NCBI RefSeq assembly: GCF_000023265.1
Contig: NC_013124.1
Location: 1,678,001-1,742,000, forward strand
Source: Acidimicrobium ferrooxidans DSM 10331
Lineage (GTDB): Bacteria > Actinomycetota > Acidimicrobiia > Acidimicrobiales > Acidimicrobiaceae
Length of the DNA: 64,000 bases
Direction: 5' to 3'
Within the stretch, counting starts at the first letter, position 1, and each line of letters starts with the position of its first letter. A program made the position numbers and the translations under genes. The notes under the pieces are model-generated. The model did not search any database. It saw only the letters and a list, made by a program, of their open reading frames with translations, and was not told the DNA's origin. Shown piece by piece: positions 36,404 to 45,389 of this stretch.

Positions 36404-37221
36404 GCAACCTCCTCGGACCGACCGGTGCTGTCGTCGAGGTCACGAGCACCGGCGGACCCGAGCGACGCGCCGTCGTGCTCCACGGCTTCACTCAGTCGCG
36501 CTGGAGCCTCATCGGCACGCTGCTTCCCGTCGCCGAGGGCATTGCCAGCGAGATCGTGTTCCTCGACGCCCCAGGTCACGGCGCCAACCTAGGGCCCTCC
36601 AGTGTACGGGCGTTCCTCGACGCCGTTGCGGAGCTCGACCCAGACATCGTCATCGGCTACTCGATGGGTGGTCGCCTCGCCCTCTGGCTGGCCGCGGTGC
36701 ACCCCGAGCTCGAGGCGGAGGTCATCGCCTTCTCCGCGCATCCCGGCATCGAAGCCGCCGATGCCCGCGCCGAACGGCGCCGCCGAGACGAGGCCCTCGC
36801 AGACCGACTCGACCAGCTCGCTCGACCACGAGCCCTCGGTGCCGATGCGAGCAACGTCGACGCCTTCCTCGACGAGTGGGACTCCCAGCCGCTCTTCGCG
36901 CGCCGCCGGCTGAGCGAGCGGCGACGCAGGGGCCGGGCCCTGGCCGATCCGAGCGGGTGGGCCCACGCCTTGCGTGCCTACGGCACGGGCAGCCAGCCCG
37001 ACCTCACCGAGGCGCTCGCTCACTCACGAGCGCGCCTCGCACTCGTCGTCGGCACGCGCGACACGGCCTACGTCGCGCACGCAGCGCGCCTCAGGCACCG
37101 TGCGCACATCGTGACCGTGCCCAACGTGGGCCACGACGTGCTCGCCGAGGCGCCCGAGATCGCCCAAGGGATCGTGCTCGGACTCCTCGCCGCCCGGCGC
37201 GCACCGACGTCGGCTCCCTAA
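36385..37221 (+). CDS. menH: MenH-like alpha/beta hydrolase
   Basis: The 278-residue protein has LHGFTQSRWSL, the nucleophile elbow GYSMGGRLAL (Ser), WDSQPLF, and the catalytic Asp and His in GTRDTAY and NVGHDVL. These match SHCHC synthase MenH, which eliminates pyruvate after MenD. The ATG has AAGGAGAG upstream, within the first codons of the opposite menD gene. The 3' end overlaps menA by 4 bp in opposite orientation (CTAA). The men context makes this assignment firmer than sequence alone. Confidence 0.85.
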   Translation: MTNARARNLLGPTGAVVEVTSTGGPERRAVVLHGFTQSRWSLIGTLLPVAEGIASEIVFLDAPGHGANLGPSSVRAFLDAVAELDPDIVIGYSMGGRLALWLAAVHPELEAEVIAFSAHPGIEAADARAERRRRDEALADRLDQLARPRALGADASNVDAFLDEWDSQPLFARRRLSERRRRGRALADPSGWAHALRAYGTGSQPDLTEALAHSRARLALVVGTRDTAYVAHAARLRHRAHIVTVPNVGHDVLAEAPEIAQGIVLGLLAARRAPTSAP

Positions 37222-38105
37222 GCCGCGAGCCACGCTGCCAGCGCAAAGGCGAGGCCGAGCACGAGGGTCAGCCGCCCGGTTGCAGCCAGCGAAGCGACGA
37301 GCGGACGGCCCTTGGCACCGCCAACGACCGGCGCGATCGCGCTCGGAGCCGCGACGAGCCCGACCACGGCTACCGCGGCCACCGCAACCAGCCGATCGGT
37401 GGCGAGCCAGGTTGCGAGCGCCACGGCAACGACGGAGGCCGCCACGAGCGTCACGAAGAGCGCGCGAGTCGTCGACTCGCCGAGCCGCACGGCCAGGGTG
37501 TGCTTGCCCGCGAGACGGTCCCCGTCGACGTCACGCACGTTGTTGACCATGAGGATGGCGCTGATCGCAAGCCCGAGTCCGATCGCCAGGATCCAGCCAT
37601 CAGCCGGGAGCGCGTGGACCTGGATCCACAACGTCCCGAGCGTGGCGAGCAGCCCGAAGTACGCGAAGGCAAACAGCTCACCGAGACCTGCGTAGCCATA
37701 GGGTCGTGGTCCGCCGGTGTAGAACCAGGCTGCAGCGATCGCACTCGCGCCGATCACGAGCAGCCACCAGCTCGTCTCGGCTGCGACGACCACCCCGGCC
37801 GCCGCGGCGACGGCGAACGACCCCAGGGCGGCCGCACGAACGTGCGCGGGGCTCGCGAGCCCCTGGCCGACCAGGCGAACCGGTCCGACCCGAGCCTGAT
37901 CGGTACCGCGGATACCATCGGAGTAGTCGTTTGCGTAGTTGACCCCGACCTGGAGCGCGAGCGCGACCACCGCCGCAAGGATCGCGCGCAGCACGACGGC
38001 GTGATGGAGATGGGCCGCGAGGCCGGTCGCAGCCAGTACCGGAGCGACCGATGCCGGCAGTGTTCTCGGCCGAGCTCCAGCAATCCACGCGCCTACCTGC
38101 GCCAT
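37218..38105 (-). CDS. menA: 1,4-dihydroxy-2-naphthoate polyprenyltransferase
   Basis: The 295-residue membrane protein has about eight to nine helices and UbiA-type Asp-rich motifs: NYANDYSDGIRGTD for prenyl diphosphate/Mg binding and NNVRDVDGDRLAGKHTLAVR for the second. It attaches the isoprenoid chain to DHNA in the membrane. ATG 38105 has GGGAGG five bases upstream; the upstream in-frame start at 38180 lacks one. It is divergent from menE. Confidence 0.94.
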   Translation of the reverse strand: MAQVGAWIAGARPRTLPASVAPVLAATGLAAHLHHAVVLRAILAAVVALALQVGVNYANDYSDGIRGTDQARVGPVRLVGQGLASPAHVRAAALGSFAVAAAAGVVVAAETSWWLLVIGASAIAAAWFYTGGPRPYGYAGLGELFAFAYFGLLATLGTLWIQVHALPADGWILAIGLGLAISAILMVNNVRDVDGDRLAGKHTLAVRLGESTTRALFVTLVAASVVAVALATWLATDRLVAVAAVAVVGLVAAPSAIAPVVGGAKGRPLVASLAATGRLTLVLGLAFALAAWLAA

Positions 38106-38163
38106 CGTTCCTCCCTTCGCACCATGCCAGTCTACGGAAGGTTCGGCCCTACCATGAGAGATC

Positions 38164-39351
38164 ATGTCGTCGCCGTCCAACGTAGGTCGACGCCTCGTCG
38201 CGCTCCCCGCCCGTCAGGACGCCTGGCTCGTGGATGCCATCGCGACCGCGTGGGAACGTGGCGAGGCCGTGTGTGTCGTCGACGTCTCGTCGCCGATGGT
38301 TCGCCAACGCCTCGACGCGCTCGGCGCCCACGTGCTTCGCCTCGAGTCGTCGGAGATCACGCTCGACCCGTCGGCGCCACCCCTCCATGACGACGCCTGG
38401 ATCGTGCAGGTCACCTCCGGGACGACCGGCGCACCGAAGGCCGTGGTCCTCACCGAGTCCAACGTTCGGGCCTCGGCCCATGCCGTAGGTGAACGGCTCG
38501 GCATCTCGAGCCACGACCACTGGACCACCGCGCTCTCGCCCGCGTTCATCGGCGGACTCGCCACCATCGCCCGCGCCATCGTCGCGGGCGTGCCGATCAC
38601 GCTACTCGCACGTCACCGACCCGAGCACTTCGCCCGTGCCGTCGCCGCTGGTGCAACGTTGACCACAACCGTGGCGAGCGCCCTGCTCGAGATCGATACC
38701 CGTCCGTTCCGGGCCGTCATCCTCGGCGCCCAGCCCGCCACCGGCAACCTGGCCCCCAACATGCACACGAGCTACGGCATGACCGAGACCGGCTCCGGCG
38801 TGGTGTACGACGGCGTCGCGTTACCGGGCGTCGAGGCGAGGCTCGTCGACGGCTTGATCGAACTCCGCGGACCCATGATTGCGCAGACCTACCGCACTGG
38901 CGCCCCGATCCTCGGCCCCGATGGATGGCTCGCGACCGGTGATGTGGGCGTGCTCCGAGCAGGGCGGCTCGAGGTCCTTGGACGAGCCGGCGACCTCATC
39001 AACTCTGGCGGCCACCACGTGCCCCCTGACCCGGTCGAGGCCGTCCTTCGCCGCACCCTCGCAGACCGCGTCGTCGATCTCGCGGTGTACGCGACGGCCG
39101 ACGATCGACTCGGAGAGACCGTGACCCTGGCCGTGGTCGCCGAGCGCCCACCGAGCCCAGCTGATCTGCGGAGGTCGCTCGAAGGTCTCATCGAGACCCC
39201 ATGGATCCCGCGGCGAGTCGTCGCGGTCACGTCGATCCCGAGGACGGAAACCGGCAAGCCACTGCGCAGACTGTTGCCTGGCGCAGTGGCTCGCACACCA
39301 CAAGCGTCCACGACCGACGGCTCCGCCGCGTCGATCGCCGCGGTCTCCTAG
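38164..39351 (+). CDS. menE: o-Succinylbenzoate-CoA ligase-like (MenE)
   Basis: The 395-residue AMP-forming acyl-CoA ligase is short, as MenE proteins often are in actinobacteria. It has the P-loop VTSGTTGAPKAVVLT, the A5 motif YGMTETGSG, the A7/A8 region DGWLATGDVG and GRAGDLINSGGHHV, and the catalytic Lys in RTETGKPLRR. Its place beside menA, menD and menH supports a role in OSB-CoA formation. A TACCAT hexamer lies eight bases before the ATG. The stop overlaps the APC permease stop by 4 bp (CTAG). Confidence 0.88.
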   Translation: MSSPSNVGRRLVALPARQDAWLVDAIATAWERGEAVCVVDVSSPMVRQRLDALGAHVLRLESSEITLDPSAPPLHDDAWIVQVTSGTTGAPKAVVLTESNVRASAHAVGERLGISSHDHWTTALSPAFIGGLATIARAIVAGVPITLLARHRPEHFARAVAAGATLTTTVASALLEIDTRPFRAVILGAQPATGNLAPNMHTSYGMTETGSGVVYDGVALPGVEARLVDGLIELRGPMIAQTYRTGAPILGPDGWLATGDVGVLRAGRLEVLGRAGDLINSGGHHVPPDPVEAVLRRTLADRVVDLAVYATADDRLGETVTLAVVAERPPSPADLRRSLEGLIETPWIPRRVVAVTSIPRTETGKPLRRLLPGAVARTPQASTTDGSAASIAAVS

Positions 39352-40805
39352 TCGACGAGCGGTTCTGGCGCCTCGCCGACGTCGTCGAGGTGCACCACCC
39401 GCTCCTCCGGGCTCGGCATGCGGAAGTAGGGCCGGCCTTTGGCCCAGTAAATGGCGATAGGGATGATGCCGAGCGCGATGGCCCCGATACCGACCACCTT
39501 CGTCGTGGTATTGAGCCCTGGGAGGCTCTGCTCGAACATCACCGCCATGAAGATCGCTCCAGCGAGCGGCCAGAGTCCGGCGAAGATGAAATACGAGAGC
39601 TTCGTGAACAGGAGCTTGCGGTACAAGATCACCACCGAGAACCCTGCAAGGCCGTAGTACACGGCGATCTGGAGACCGATTGCGTTGATGGCGTCCGACA
39701 AGACGGTACCGACGGAGCCGACGTAGTTCGACGCGATGAGCAGCCCGACCGAGACGACGGCAACGACGAGCGTGGCGGCCACGGGCGTGAGCCGCGTCCG
39801 ATGCGTACGACCGAGGATCGAGGGCATCGTGCCGTCACGGCCCATGGCGAACAACGTGCGTGACACCTGGATGATCGTCGTCTCGAGCGTCGCGATCGTC
39901 GAGAGCGCGACGGCGACGACGATCAGCTTGCCCCCGATCCCGGGCCAGACCACCTGCCCGAGCGCATCCAGGACGTCACCGGCGTTCTGGCTGATCTGAT
40001 GGCCCGTGAGCACCATGTTGGTGCCGATGGTGAACACCTCGAACAAGATGAACACCACGATGACGCCGTTGATGGCCCCGAGACCCGGGGTGACCCGCGA
40101 TCCCTTGGTCTCTTCGTTGAGGTTGGCCGTAACGTCCCACCCCCAGTAGTAGAACGCCGCCACCAGGGCACCCGCGAAGAACCCTGCCGAACCGTGGAAG
40201 ATCGACGGGGAGAACCAGTGCCAGCTGAAGCTCACCACCTTGGGGCTGTGCACCAGCATCAAGATCGCAAAGAGCACCAAGATCGCAAGTTCGATCGTGG
40301 ACATCGCGACCTGGAGCTTGGCCGTGATGGTCACCCCAGCGATGACCGCACCGACCATGATCAAGAACACGACGATGCCGAGGAACGTCACCCACCCGGT
40401 CGAGTTCGCGAGCCGCTGCGAGAACAGGCCGAGGATGGTCGATCCCGCCGGGACCGAACCTGCAACCATGAAGATGAGCGCCGACACCACGAGGCACCAG
40501 CCGGCGATGTAGCCGAGCACGGGATGGAGCGCACGTCGCACCCACGCGTACGTCGCGCCTGCGTTCGCCTCCGATCGCCCGAGGTAGTTGAACGCCCAGA
40601 CGATACCGAACATGGCGATTCCGCAGTAGAGCAGGGCCGCCGGCCCTCCGAGCGCCACGGCGCCGATCAGGGTCGCCGTCGATGCTGCGATGGAGTAGGC
40701 GGGGGCGACGCCTGCGACCCCCATGACCGACGAGTCGAAGAGCGAGAGGGCACCTCGCCGCAGGCGATGGTGGTCCCGACTGTTGGCGTGCTCCAGTGAA
40801 TCCAT
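39348..40805 (-). CDS. APC-superfamily amino-acid permease
   Basis: The 485-residue protein has about 12 hydrophobic helices. The conserved first helix SSVMGVAGVAPAYSIAAST and the NAGATYAWVRRALHP motif are those of APC amino-acid/polyamine transporters. The substrate cannot be assigned. The ATG at 40805 has GGGGGAGG upstream, and a TAGAAT hexamer at 40873-40878 is a plausible -10. It is convergent with menE and unrelated to the men genes by orientation. Confidence 0.9.
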   Translation of the reverse strand: MDSLEHANSRDHHRLRRGALSLFDSSVMGVAGVAPAYSIAASTATLIGAVALGGPAALLYCGIAMFGIVWAFNYLGRSEANAGATYAWVRRALHPVLGYIAGWCLVVSALIFMVAGSVPAGSTILGLFSQRLANSTGWVTFLGIVVFLIMVGAVIAGVTITAKLQVAMSTIELAILVLFAILMLVHSPKVVSFSWHWFSPSIFHGSAGFFAGALVAAFYYWGWDVTANLNEETKGSRVTPGLGAINGVIVVFILFEVFTIGTNMVLTGHQISQNAGDVLDALGQVVWPGIGGKLIVVAVALSTIATLETTIIQVSRTLFAMGRDGTMPSILGRTHRTRLTPVAATLVVAVVSVGLLIASNYVGSVGTVLSDAINAIGLQIAVYYGLAGFSVVILYRKLLFTKLSYFIFAGLWPLAGAIFMAVMFEQSLPGLNTTTKVVGIGAIALGIIPIAIYWAKGRPYFRMPSPEERVVHLDDVGEAPEPLVD

Positions 40806-40933
40806 ACCTCCCCCTTCTCGAGTCCGACGCCGAGGCTCCCCGAGGTTCCGGCGTTACTCGATTCGCGGGGAATTCTACGCTCGACCATCGAAATCGGCAA
40901 GGATTTCACGAATTACGCACGAATTCGCAACAA

Positions 40934-41680
40934 TCACGGCCCCCCGAGCCGACCGATCGTCAGCGTCCCGCCGTCGACGACGAGGTTGGCCCCCGTGATC
41001 CAGCGCGCCTCGTCGGAGACGAGGAACGCGACCGCCGCCGCGACGTCGGCGGGCTCACCGATCCGCCGTGCCGGCAACGAGCGAGCCAGCTGCGCCTCGA
41101 GCGCATCTACGAGGACCGCCGCAAAGGATGTGCGCACCAGGCCCGGCGAGACCGCGTTGACGCGCACCGGTGCAAGCTCCGTGGCGAGCTGGCGGGTGAG
41201 ATGGATCAACGCCGCCTTGGAGACGTTGTAGAGCCCGATGCCGGGCTCGGGCTCGAGCCCCCCGACGCTCGCGATGTTCACGATCGCCTTGTCGTCACCA
41301 GGCGCGCTCGCGAACCGAGCGGCGAGCAATGCGGGGGCACGGACGTTGACCGCCCAGACGAGGTCCATCGCTTCCGGCTCCATCTGGGCGATCGGACCGA
41401 ACGTCGGGCTCGCCGCAGCATTGTTGACGAGGACCGACACCGACCCGAACGCAGCGACGGCTCGCTCGACCACGATGGTGGCGACCTCGGGATCGCGCAG
41501 GTTTGCCGCCACGGTGGTCACCGCGACGCCACCGGCGCGCAGGTCCTTCTCGAGGCTCGCGAGCTCCTCCTCGCGGCGCGCGACCCCGACGATCGGATAG
41601 CCCTTCGCTCCGAGCGTCTCGGCCACGCTGCGACCGATCCCGCGCGTTGCCCCGGTGATGATGGCGGCACCTCGATGCAT
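40934..41680 (-). CDS. Short-chain dehydrogenase/reductase
   Basis: The 248-residue Rossmann protein has TGATRGIGRS for cofactor binding at residues 9-18, NNAAASP, the catalytic Ser (VNIASVGG) and YNVSKAA with the Tyr/Lys pair, and a PGLVRT segment. It ends in GGTLTIGRLGGP. SDRs of this classical type reduce or oxidise alcohols with NAD(P)H; the substrate is unknown. The ATG at 41680 follows a TAGCGT hexamer by exactly six bases. Confidence 0.92.
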   Translation of the reverse strand: MHRGAAIITGATRGIGRSVAETLGAKGYPIVGVARREEELASLEKDLRAGGVAVTTVAANLRDPEVATIVVERAVAAFGSVSVLVNNAAASPTFGPIAQMEPEAMDLVWAVNVRAPALLAARFASAPGDDKAIVNIASVGGLEPEPGIGLYNVSKAALIHLTRQLATELAPVRVNAVSPGLVRTSFAAVLVDALEAQLARSLPARRIGEPADVAAAVAFLVSDEARWITGANLVVDGGTLTIGRLGGP

Positions 41681-41686
41681 GTCCCC

Positions 41687-41692
41687 ACGCTA
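41687..41692 (-). promoter_or_regulatory. -10 hexamer TAGCGT, leaderless start of the SDR
   Basis: On the minus strand TAGCGT, six bases, then ATG 41680. Confidence 0.5.
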
Positions 41693-41746
41693 TCGGTCAC
41701 GCCGAGCGCTAGCCTGGCATCAGTCGGCACCACGAGGGAGGCGCCG

Positions 41747-43699
41747 GTGGGGAATCGCCTTGCCACCAGCGACAGCCTGTATCTGCGCGATCATGCCGAC
41801 GATCCGGTCGACTGGTGGCCCTGGTCGAGCGACTCGCTGGCGACAGCTGCTCGGCTCGGTCGGCCGCTGTTCGTGTCGATCGGCTACGCCGCATGCCACT
41901 GGTGTCACGTCATGGCCGAGACCACGTTCCGCGATCCCGCGGTCGCAGCGCTCATCAACGAGCACTTCCTCCCCGTGAAGGTCGACCGTGAGGAGCTCCC
42001 CGACATCGATGCTCGCTTCATGGCGGCCGCGCTCGCGATCAACGGCAGCGGTGGATGGCCGCTCACCGCCGTTGCCACGTCGGATGGGAGACCTGCCTGG
42101 GTCGCGACCTACCTCCCGCCACGCTCGACGAGTAACCTGCCCGGCCTGATCGAGACGCTCACCACGATCCTGGACGCGATCGCACGCGACCCCCGCGCGC
42201 TCGAGCGTGCTGCCGACGAACTCACGCGCGCACGCCTCGAGCCTCGCAGTCGGCGACCAACTGCGCCACCGACCGACGAGATCACGATGCGCCTGCGGAC
42301 GGACCTCGCACGTCAGCTCGATCGGTCCGAGGGTGGCTTCGGAACGGCACCGAAGTTCCCACAGGCTCACGCACTCCTCGCCCTCTGGGAGCTCGTGCGC
42401 ACCGGGGATGGCGTCGAGACAGTCCGCGTGCGAGAGCTCGTCCTCGCGAGCGTGCGCCGCTACGCCGAGAGCGGTCTCGTCGACCACCTCGACGGAGGCA
42501 TCTTTCGCTACGCCGTCGATCGCCCGATGGTGGACGTGCACTACGAGAAGATGCTCGTCGACCAAGCCTGGTTCATCCTGCTCCTCGCGGTGATCGGTCC
42601 CGATCGCGAGGATCTCGACCTGTACTTCACGCTCGAGCGCACGATCGCCTTCGTTCGACGAGCGCTCGTACGCTTCGACGGCCTGCTCGCAACCTCGCTC
42701 GACGCCGACGCCCACGGAGTGGAAGGGGGCGCCTACCTCCTGCGCGCCGAGGAGGTCCGTGCCGTGCTCGGCGACGAGGCCGCCTGGGTAATCGACGAGC
42801 TTCACCTACCTCCCGATCGCCCCCACCACGGCCACCGGATCGGCGCTTCGACGCTCCGATTGGAAGGGAACGCACTCACCCGCTTCGATGCGCTCGCCGC
42901 ATGGCGGCGCGGGCGCGGCAGTGCGCGACGCGACGACAAGGCCTTGTGCGACCACAACGCCGCCGTCGCGACCGCACTCCTCGTCGCCGGTCGGCGCTCG
43001 GGACGCGACGAGTGGATCGTCTGGGGTCTCGGCCTCGCGCGTCGCGTGCATGCGACGTTCGTCGATGCGAGCGGCGCCCGTCACGTCGCCTACGGCGGCG
43101 AGGCCCGCGGAGCAACGAGCTCCGACGAGCTGTGGGTCTCGATCATGGCCCTCGCCGCATGGGAGGTCACGGGCGCGACTGCTTGGCTCGAGCGCGCGCG
43201 CACGAGCGCCAGTCGCCTCGTCGAACGGTTCCTCCTCCCAGGGCTCGGCATGGTCGTCTCGAGCACGGAGCCTGGTGAGGCCGTCCCCGACCGCCTCGAC
43301 GGCGCCCACCCGTCCGTGAGCTCACTCGCCCTGTGGCACCTCACGCGGCTCGTCGCGGTGAGCGCGGACGACCGCCTCGCCCACGCACGCAGCCAGCTCG
43401 CCGATGCGCTCGCCGATGTCCTGGAGGCCGCGCCGGCCGCAGCTGCCCTCGGCGCCCTGGCGATGGGACACACCGACCGCGTGCGCACCGTCGTCGTCGC
43501 GACCCCCAACCTCACCGAACTCGCCCGTGTCGCCCTCGCCGCTGCTCGTCCGCTCGACGTCGTCGTCCGCGATCCGACCCACCCACTCGCGACCGGAGCG
43601 GCTGGCGACCGGGCCGAGGTGTGTGTTGCTCACGCCTGCCTGCTCCCGACGAGCGATCCACGCGTCCTGGCTGACGCGCTCTGGTCCACGCTCCCGTGA
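41747..43699 (+). CDS. DUF255 thioredoxin-domain protein (YyaL/SPATA20 family)
   Basis: The 650-residue protein opens with a thioredoxin-like domain: NPVDWWPW-type DDPVDWWPW, then YAACHWCHVM with its CxxC pair and VKVDREELPDID. A large (alpha/alpha)6-barrel-like region follows, as in six-hairpin glycosidases and epimerases. The family is widespread and its reaction is unknown. GTG 41747 is supported by GGGAGG six bases upstream and a TAGCCT hexamer at 41710-41715. Much longer upstream frames have no support, since they run antisense through the SDR gene. Confidence 0.9.
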   Translation: MGNRLATSDSLYLRDHADDPVDWWPWSSDSLATAARLGRPLFVSIGYAACHWCHVMAETTFRDPAVAALINEHFLPVKVDREELPDIDARFMAAALAINGSGGWPLTAVATSDGRPAWVATYLPPRSTSNLPGLIETLTTILDAIARDPRALERAADELTRARLEPRSRRPTAPPTDEITMRLRTDLARQLDRSEGGFGTAPKFPQAHALLALWELVRTGDGVETVRVRELVLASVRRYAESGLVDHLDGGIFRYAVDRPMVDVHYEKMLVDQAWFILLLAVIGPDREDLDLYFTLERTIAFVRRALVRFDGLLATSLDADAHGVEGGAYLLRAEEVRAVLGDEAAWVIDELHLPPDRPHHGHRIGASTLRLEGNALTRFDALAAWRRGRGSARRDDKALCDHNAAVATALLVAGRRSGRDEWIVWGLGLARRVHATFVDASGARHVAYGGEARGATSSDELWVSIMALAAWEVTGATAWLERARTSASRLVERFLLPGLGMVVSSTEPGEAVPDRLDGAHPSVSSLALWHLTRLVAVSADDRLAHARSQLADALADVLEAAPAAAALGALAMGHTDRVRTVVVATPNLTELARVALAAARPLDVVVRDPTHPLATGAAGDRAEVCVAHACLLPTSDPRVLADALWSTLP

Positions 43700-43899
43700 T
43701 GCGCACCGAAGCCCAGCTCGGCCGCGAGCGGTCTCGTCCACGGAGCGGCCAACCCGAGCTGTGACGCCGGCCGAGCCTCGACGACCACCGTTCAGCACGC
43801 CGACTCGACGACCTCCGGCGGCACCATCACGTCGGCATCACGACCCAGTACGGAGCCCCCCAGAGCACCGTCGACTCGCCGCCGCCATCGCGCACCAGC

Positions 43900-43905
43900 T
43901 AGCCT
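43900..43905 (+). promoter_or_regulatory. -10-like TAGCCT upstream of the 43971 gene
   Basis: TAGCCT is placed 13 bases before GTG 43919, giving a leader of about seven bases. Confidence 0.3.
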
Positions 43906-43918
43906 GAGGTCCACCACA

Positions 43919-43969
43919 GTGACCTGCGGAGGAGGGCGCGTGCATCGTTGGCCGCCGGTGGAAGCCTGA
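43919..43969 (+). CDS. Putative short leader frame
   Basis: A frame of 16 codons (GTG 43919, or GTG 43940 after the GGAGGAGGG site) ends in TGA one base before the ATG at 43971. The product would end VHRWPPVEA. The main gene has no ribosome site of its own, so it may be translated by reinitiation. The stretch 43700-43899 shows nothing else. Confidence 0.3.
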   Translation: MTCGGGRVHRWPPVEA

Positions 43970-43970
43970 G

Positions 43971-44585
43971 ATGTCCACACCGTTTCGACATGTGCTCCTC
44001 GGGACACTCGACGTGCCTGGCCACGAACGCGAGTTCATCATCCTCGACCGGGCCGAACTGCGCCTCATCCGCGTGATCGCACAGCGCTCGGGCGAGCTGA
44101 CGAACTTCGGCTACGTCGTCCTCGAGCACGAGCACGCACCCGACGAGGCAGATCCGGCTCGCCCCGATCTGCGTATCGCCGCCGAGGTCTCCCCGACCGA
44201 GCAGGTCGCCAAGCGTCGCCACCTCGTCTCGTGGCTGGAACGCCTGAGCGCGAGCGAGCGCCTCGCCCCACTTGGGCACCCGGGCCCCAGCGTGCCGTAC
44301 GCCCGCTTCGATGGGACCCGCCCCTCGCTCGCGGTCGTGGCCCTGCGCGATCCCACGCTTGGGCGCGGACGCAACGACGAGGCCGTCCTCGAGTTCTCCT
44401 GGGGATCCCTTCGTCAGCTGATGCCGGTGACCAAGGAGCTCGAGGCGCGACTCGGTGGCGGGCCGACCATTACGCATCGCAAGGGTTGGCAGCATGCGTT
44501 CGGACGCGTGCCGCGCTTCGCGCTCGCCGCCTACACGCCGCCGGATCACGGCTACTGCCGCAAGCTCATCGTCACGCTGGTGTGA
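43971..44585 (+). CDS. Conserved-looking protein of unknown function
   Basis: The 204-residue soluble protein starts STPFRHVLLGTLDVPGHERE. I do not recognise the family. It is Arg/Glu/Leu-rich, has no signal peptide or membrane segment, and contains GYVVLEHEHAPDEAD and HRKGWQHAFGRVPRF. Base composition and codon use match its neighbours, and it lies 29 bases upstream of the AhpD-like gene on the same strand. A shared transcript with a peroxidase-like enzyme is the only functional hint. Confidence 0.65.
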   Translation: MSTPFRHVLLGTLDVPGHEREFIILDRAELRLIRVIAQRSGELTNFGYVVLEHEHAPDEADPARPDLRIAAEVSPTEQVAKRRHLVSWLERLSASERLAPLGHPGPSVPYARFDGTRPSLAVVALRDPTLGRGRNDEAVLEFSWGSLRQLMPVTKELEARLGGGPTITHRKGWQHAFGRVPRFALAAYTPPDHGYCRKLIVTLV

Positions 44586-44614
44586 CGAGCGGTGAACGGA
44601 GAACGGAGAGGCCT

Positions 44615-45199
44615 ATGACCCGCATACCAGAGTGGTTCGGCCGCCTGGACCCCGACCCCAACGCGCCCGACGATGTCCGCGCGCGCAACGACGCCGTCGC
44701 CGAACGGACCGGCTTTCTCCCGACGATCTTTGGCGCCCTCTCGTGGCGGCCGGAGGAGTATCGAGCCTTCTTCGGCTACCACGATGCGCTCATGGAGGTC
44801 CCGAGCGGTCTCACGAAGGCTGAGCGCGAGCTCATCGTGGTCGCGACGTCGGCGGGCAACCACTGCCTCTACTGCGTCATCGCTCACGGCGCCATTCTTC
44901 GTATTCGGGCACACGACCCCACCATCGCCGACCGGGTCGTCGTCGATCCAGAGCGCGCAGACCTCGACGAACGATCACTCGCCATCGTGCGCTTTGCCTT
45001 CAAGGTGCGCGACGAAGCCAACGCGATCACGCCCGAGGACTTCGCGCCGCTCTACGAGGTTGGGCTCGATGACACCGACATCTGGCTCGTTGGGGCGATC
45101 ACCGCGTTCTTCGCTCTCTCCAATCGTCTCGCCGGCTTCGCGAAGATCCTCCCGAATTCCGAGTTCTATGCCATGGGACGTACGCCGCGAAGCTCATAG
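44615..45199 (+). CDS. AhpD-like/peroxidase-related enzyme
   Basis: The 194-residue carboxymuconolactone-decarboxylase-fold protein has the redox motif in NHCLYCVIAHG (CxxC followed by His), preceded by LTKAERELIVVATSA. This layout is that of uncharacterised peroxidase-related enzymes of the AhpD-like family, which use the Cys pair in thiol-dependent peroxide reduction. The ATG has GGAGAGG upstream. It is the last intact gene before the IS256 debris. Confidence 0.9.
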   Translation: MTRIPEWFGRLDPDPNAPDDVRARNDAVAERTGFLPTIFGALSWRPEEYRAFFGYHDALMEVPSGLTKAERELIVVATSAGNHCLYCVIAHGAILRIRAHDPTIADRVVVDPERADLDERSLAIVRFAFKVRDEANAITPEDFAPLYEVGLDDTDIWLVGAITAFFALSNRLAGFAKILPNSEFYAMGRTPRSS

Positions 45200-45389
45200 C
45201 GCAGCGAAGTGGCGTCCCACCACGTCGTGCACTTTCCGGGCGCCACGAACCCCAAGAGGGCGGGCCACCGGGCGATCGCTGGCGTGTCAGCCAACAGCGA
45301 GCCAGAGGAGCCACGCGAGTGGCCCCGACCCGTTCCGACTGTACCCGCGTGCTCTGGCACCATCAGGGCAGGCGATGACATCGACGTCA

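Noticed and set aside
40796-41746. A 5' extension of the DUF255 gene back to 40796
   Set aside because: It would run antisense through the whole SDR gene. A ribosome site and a -10 place the start at GTG 41747.
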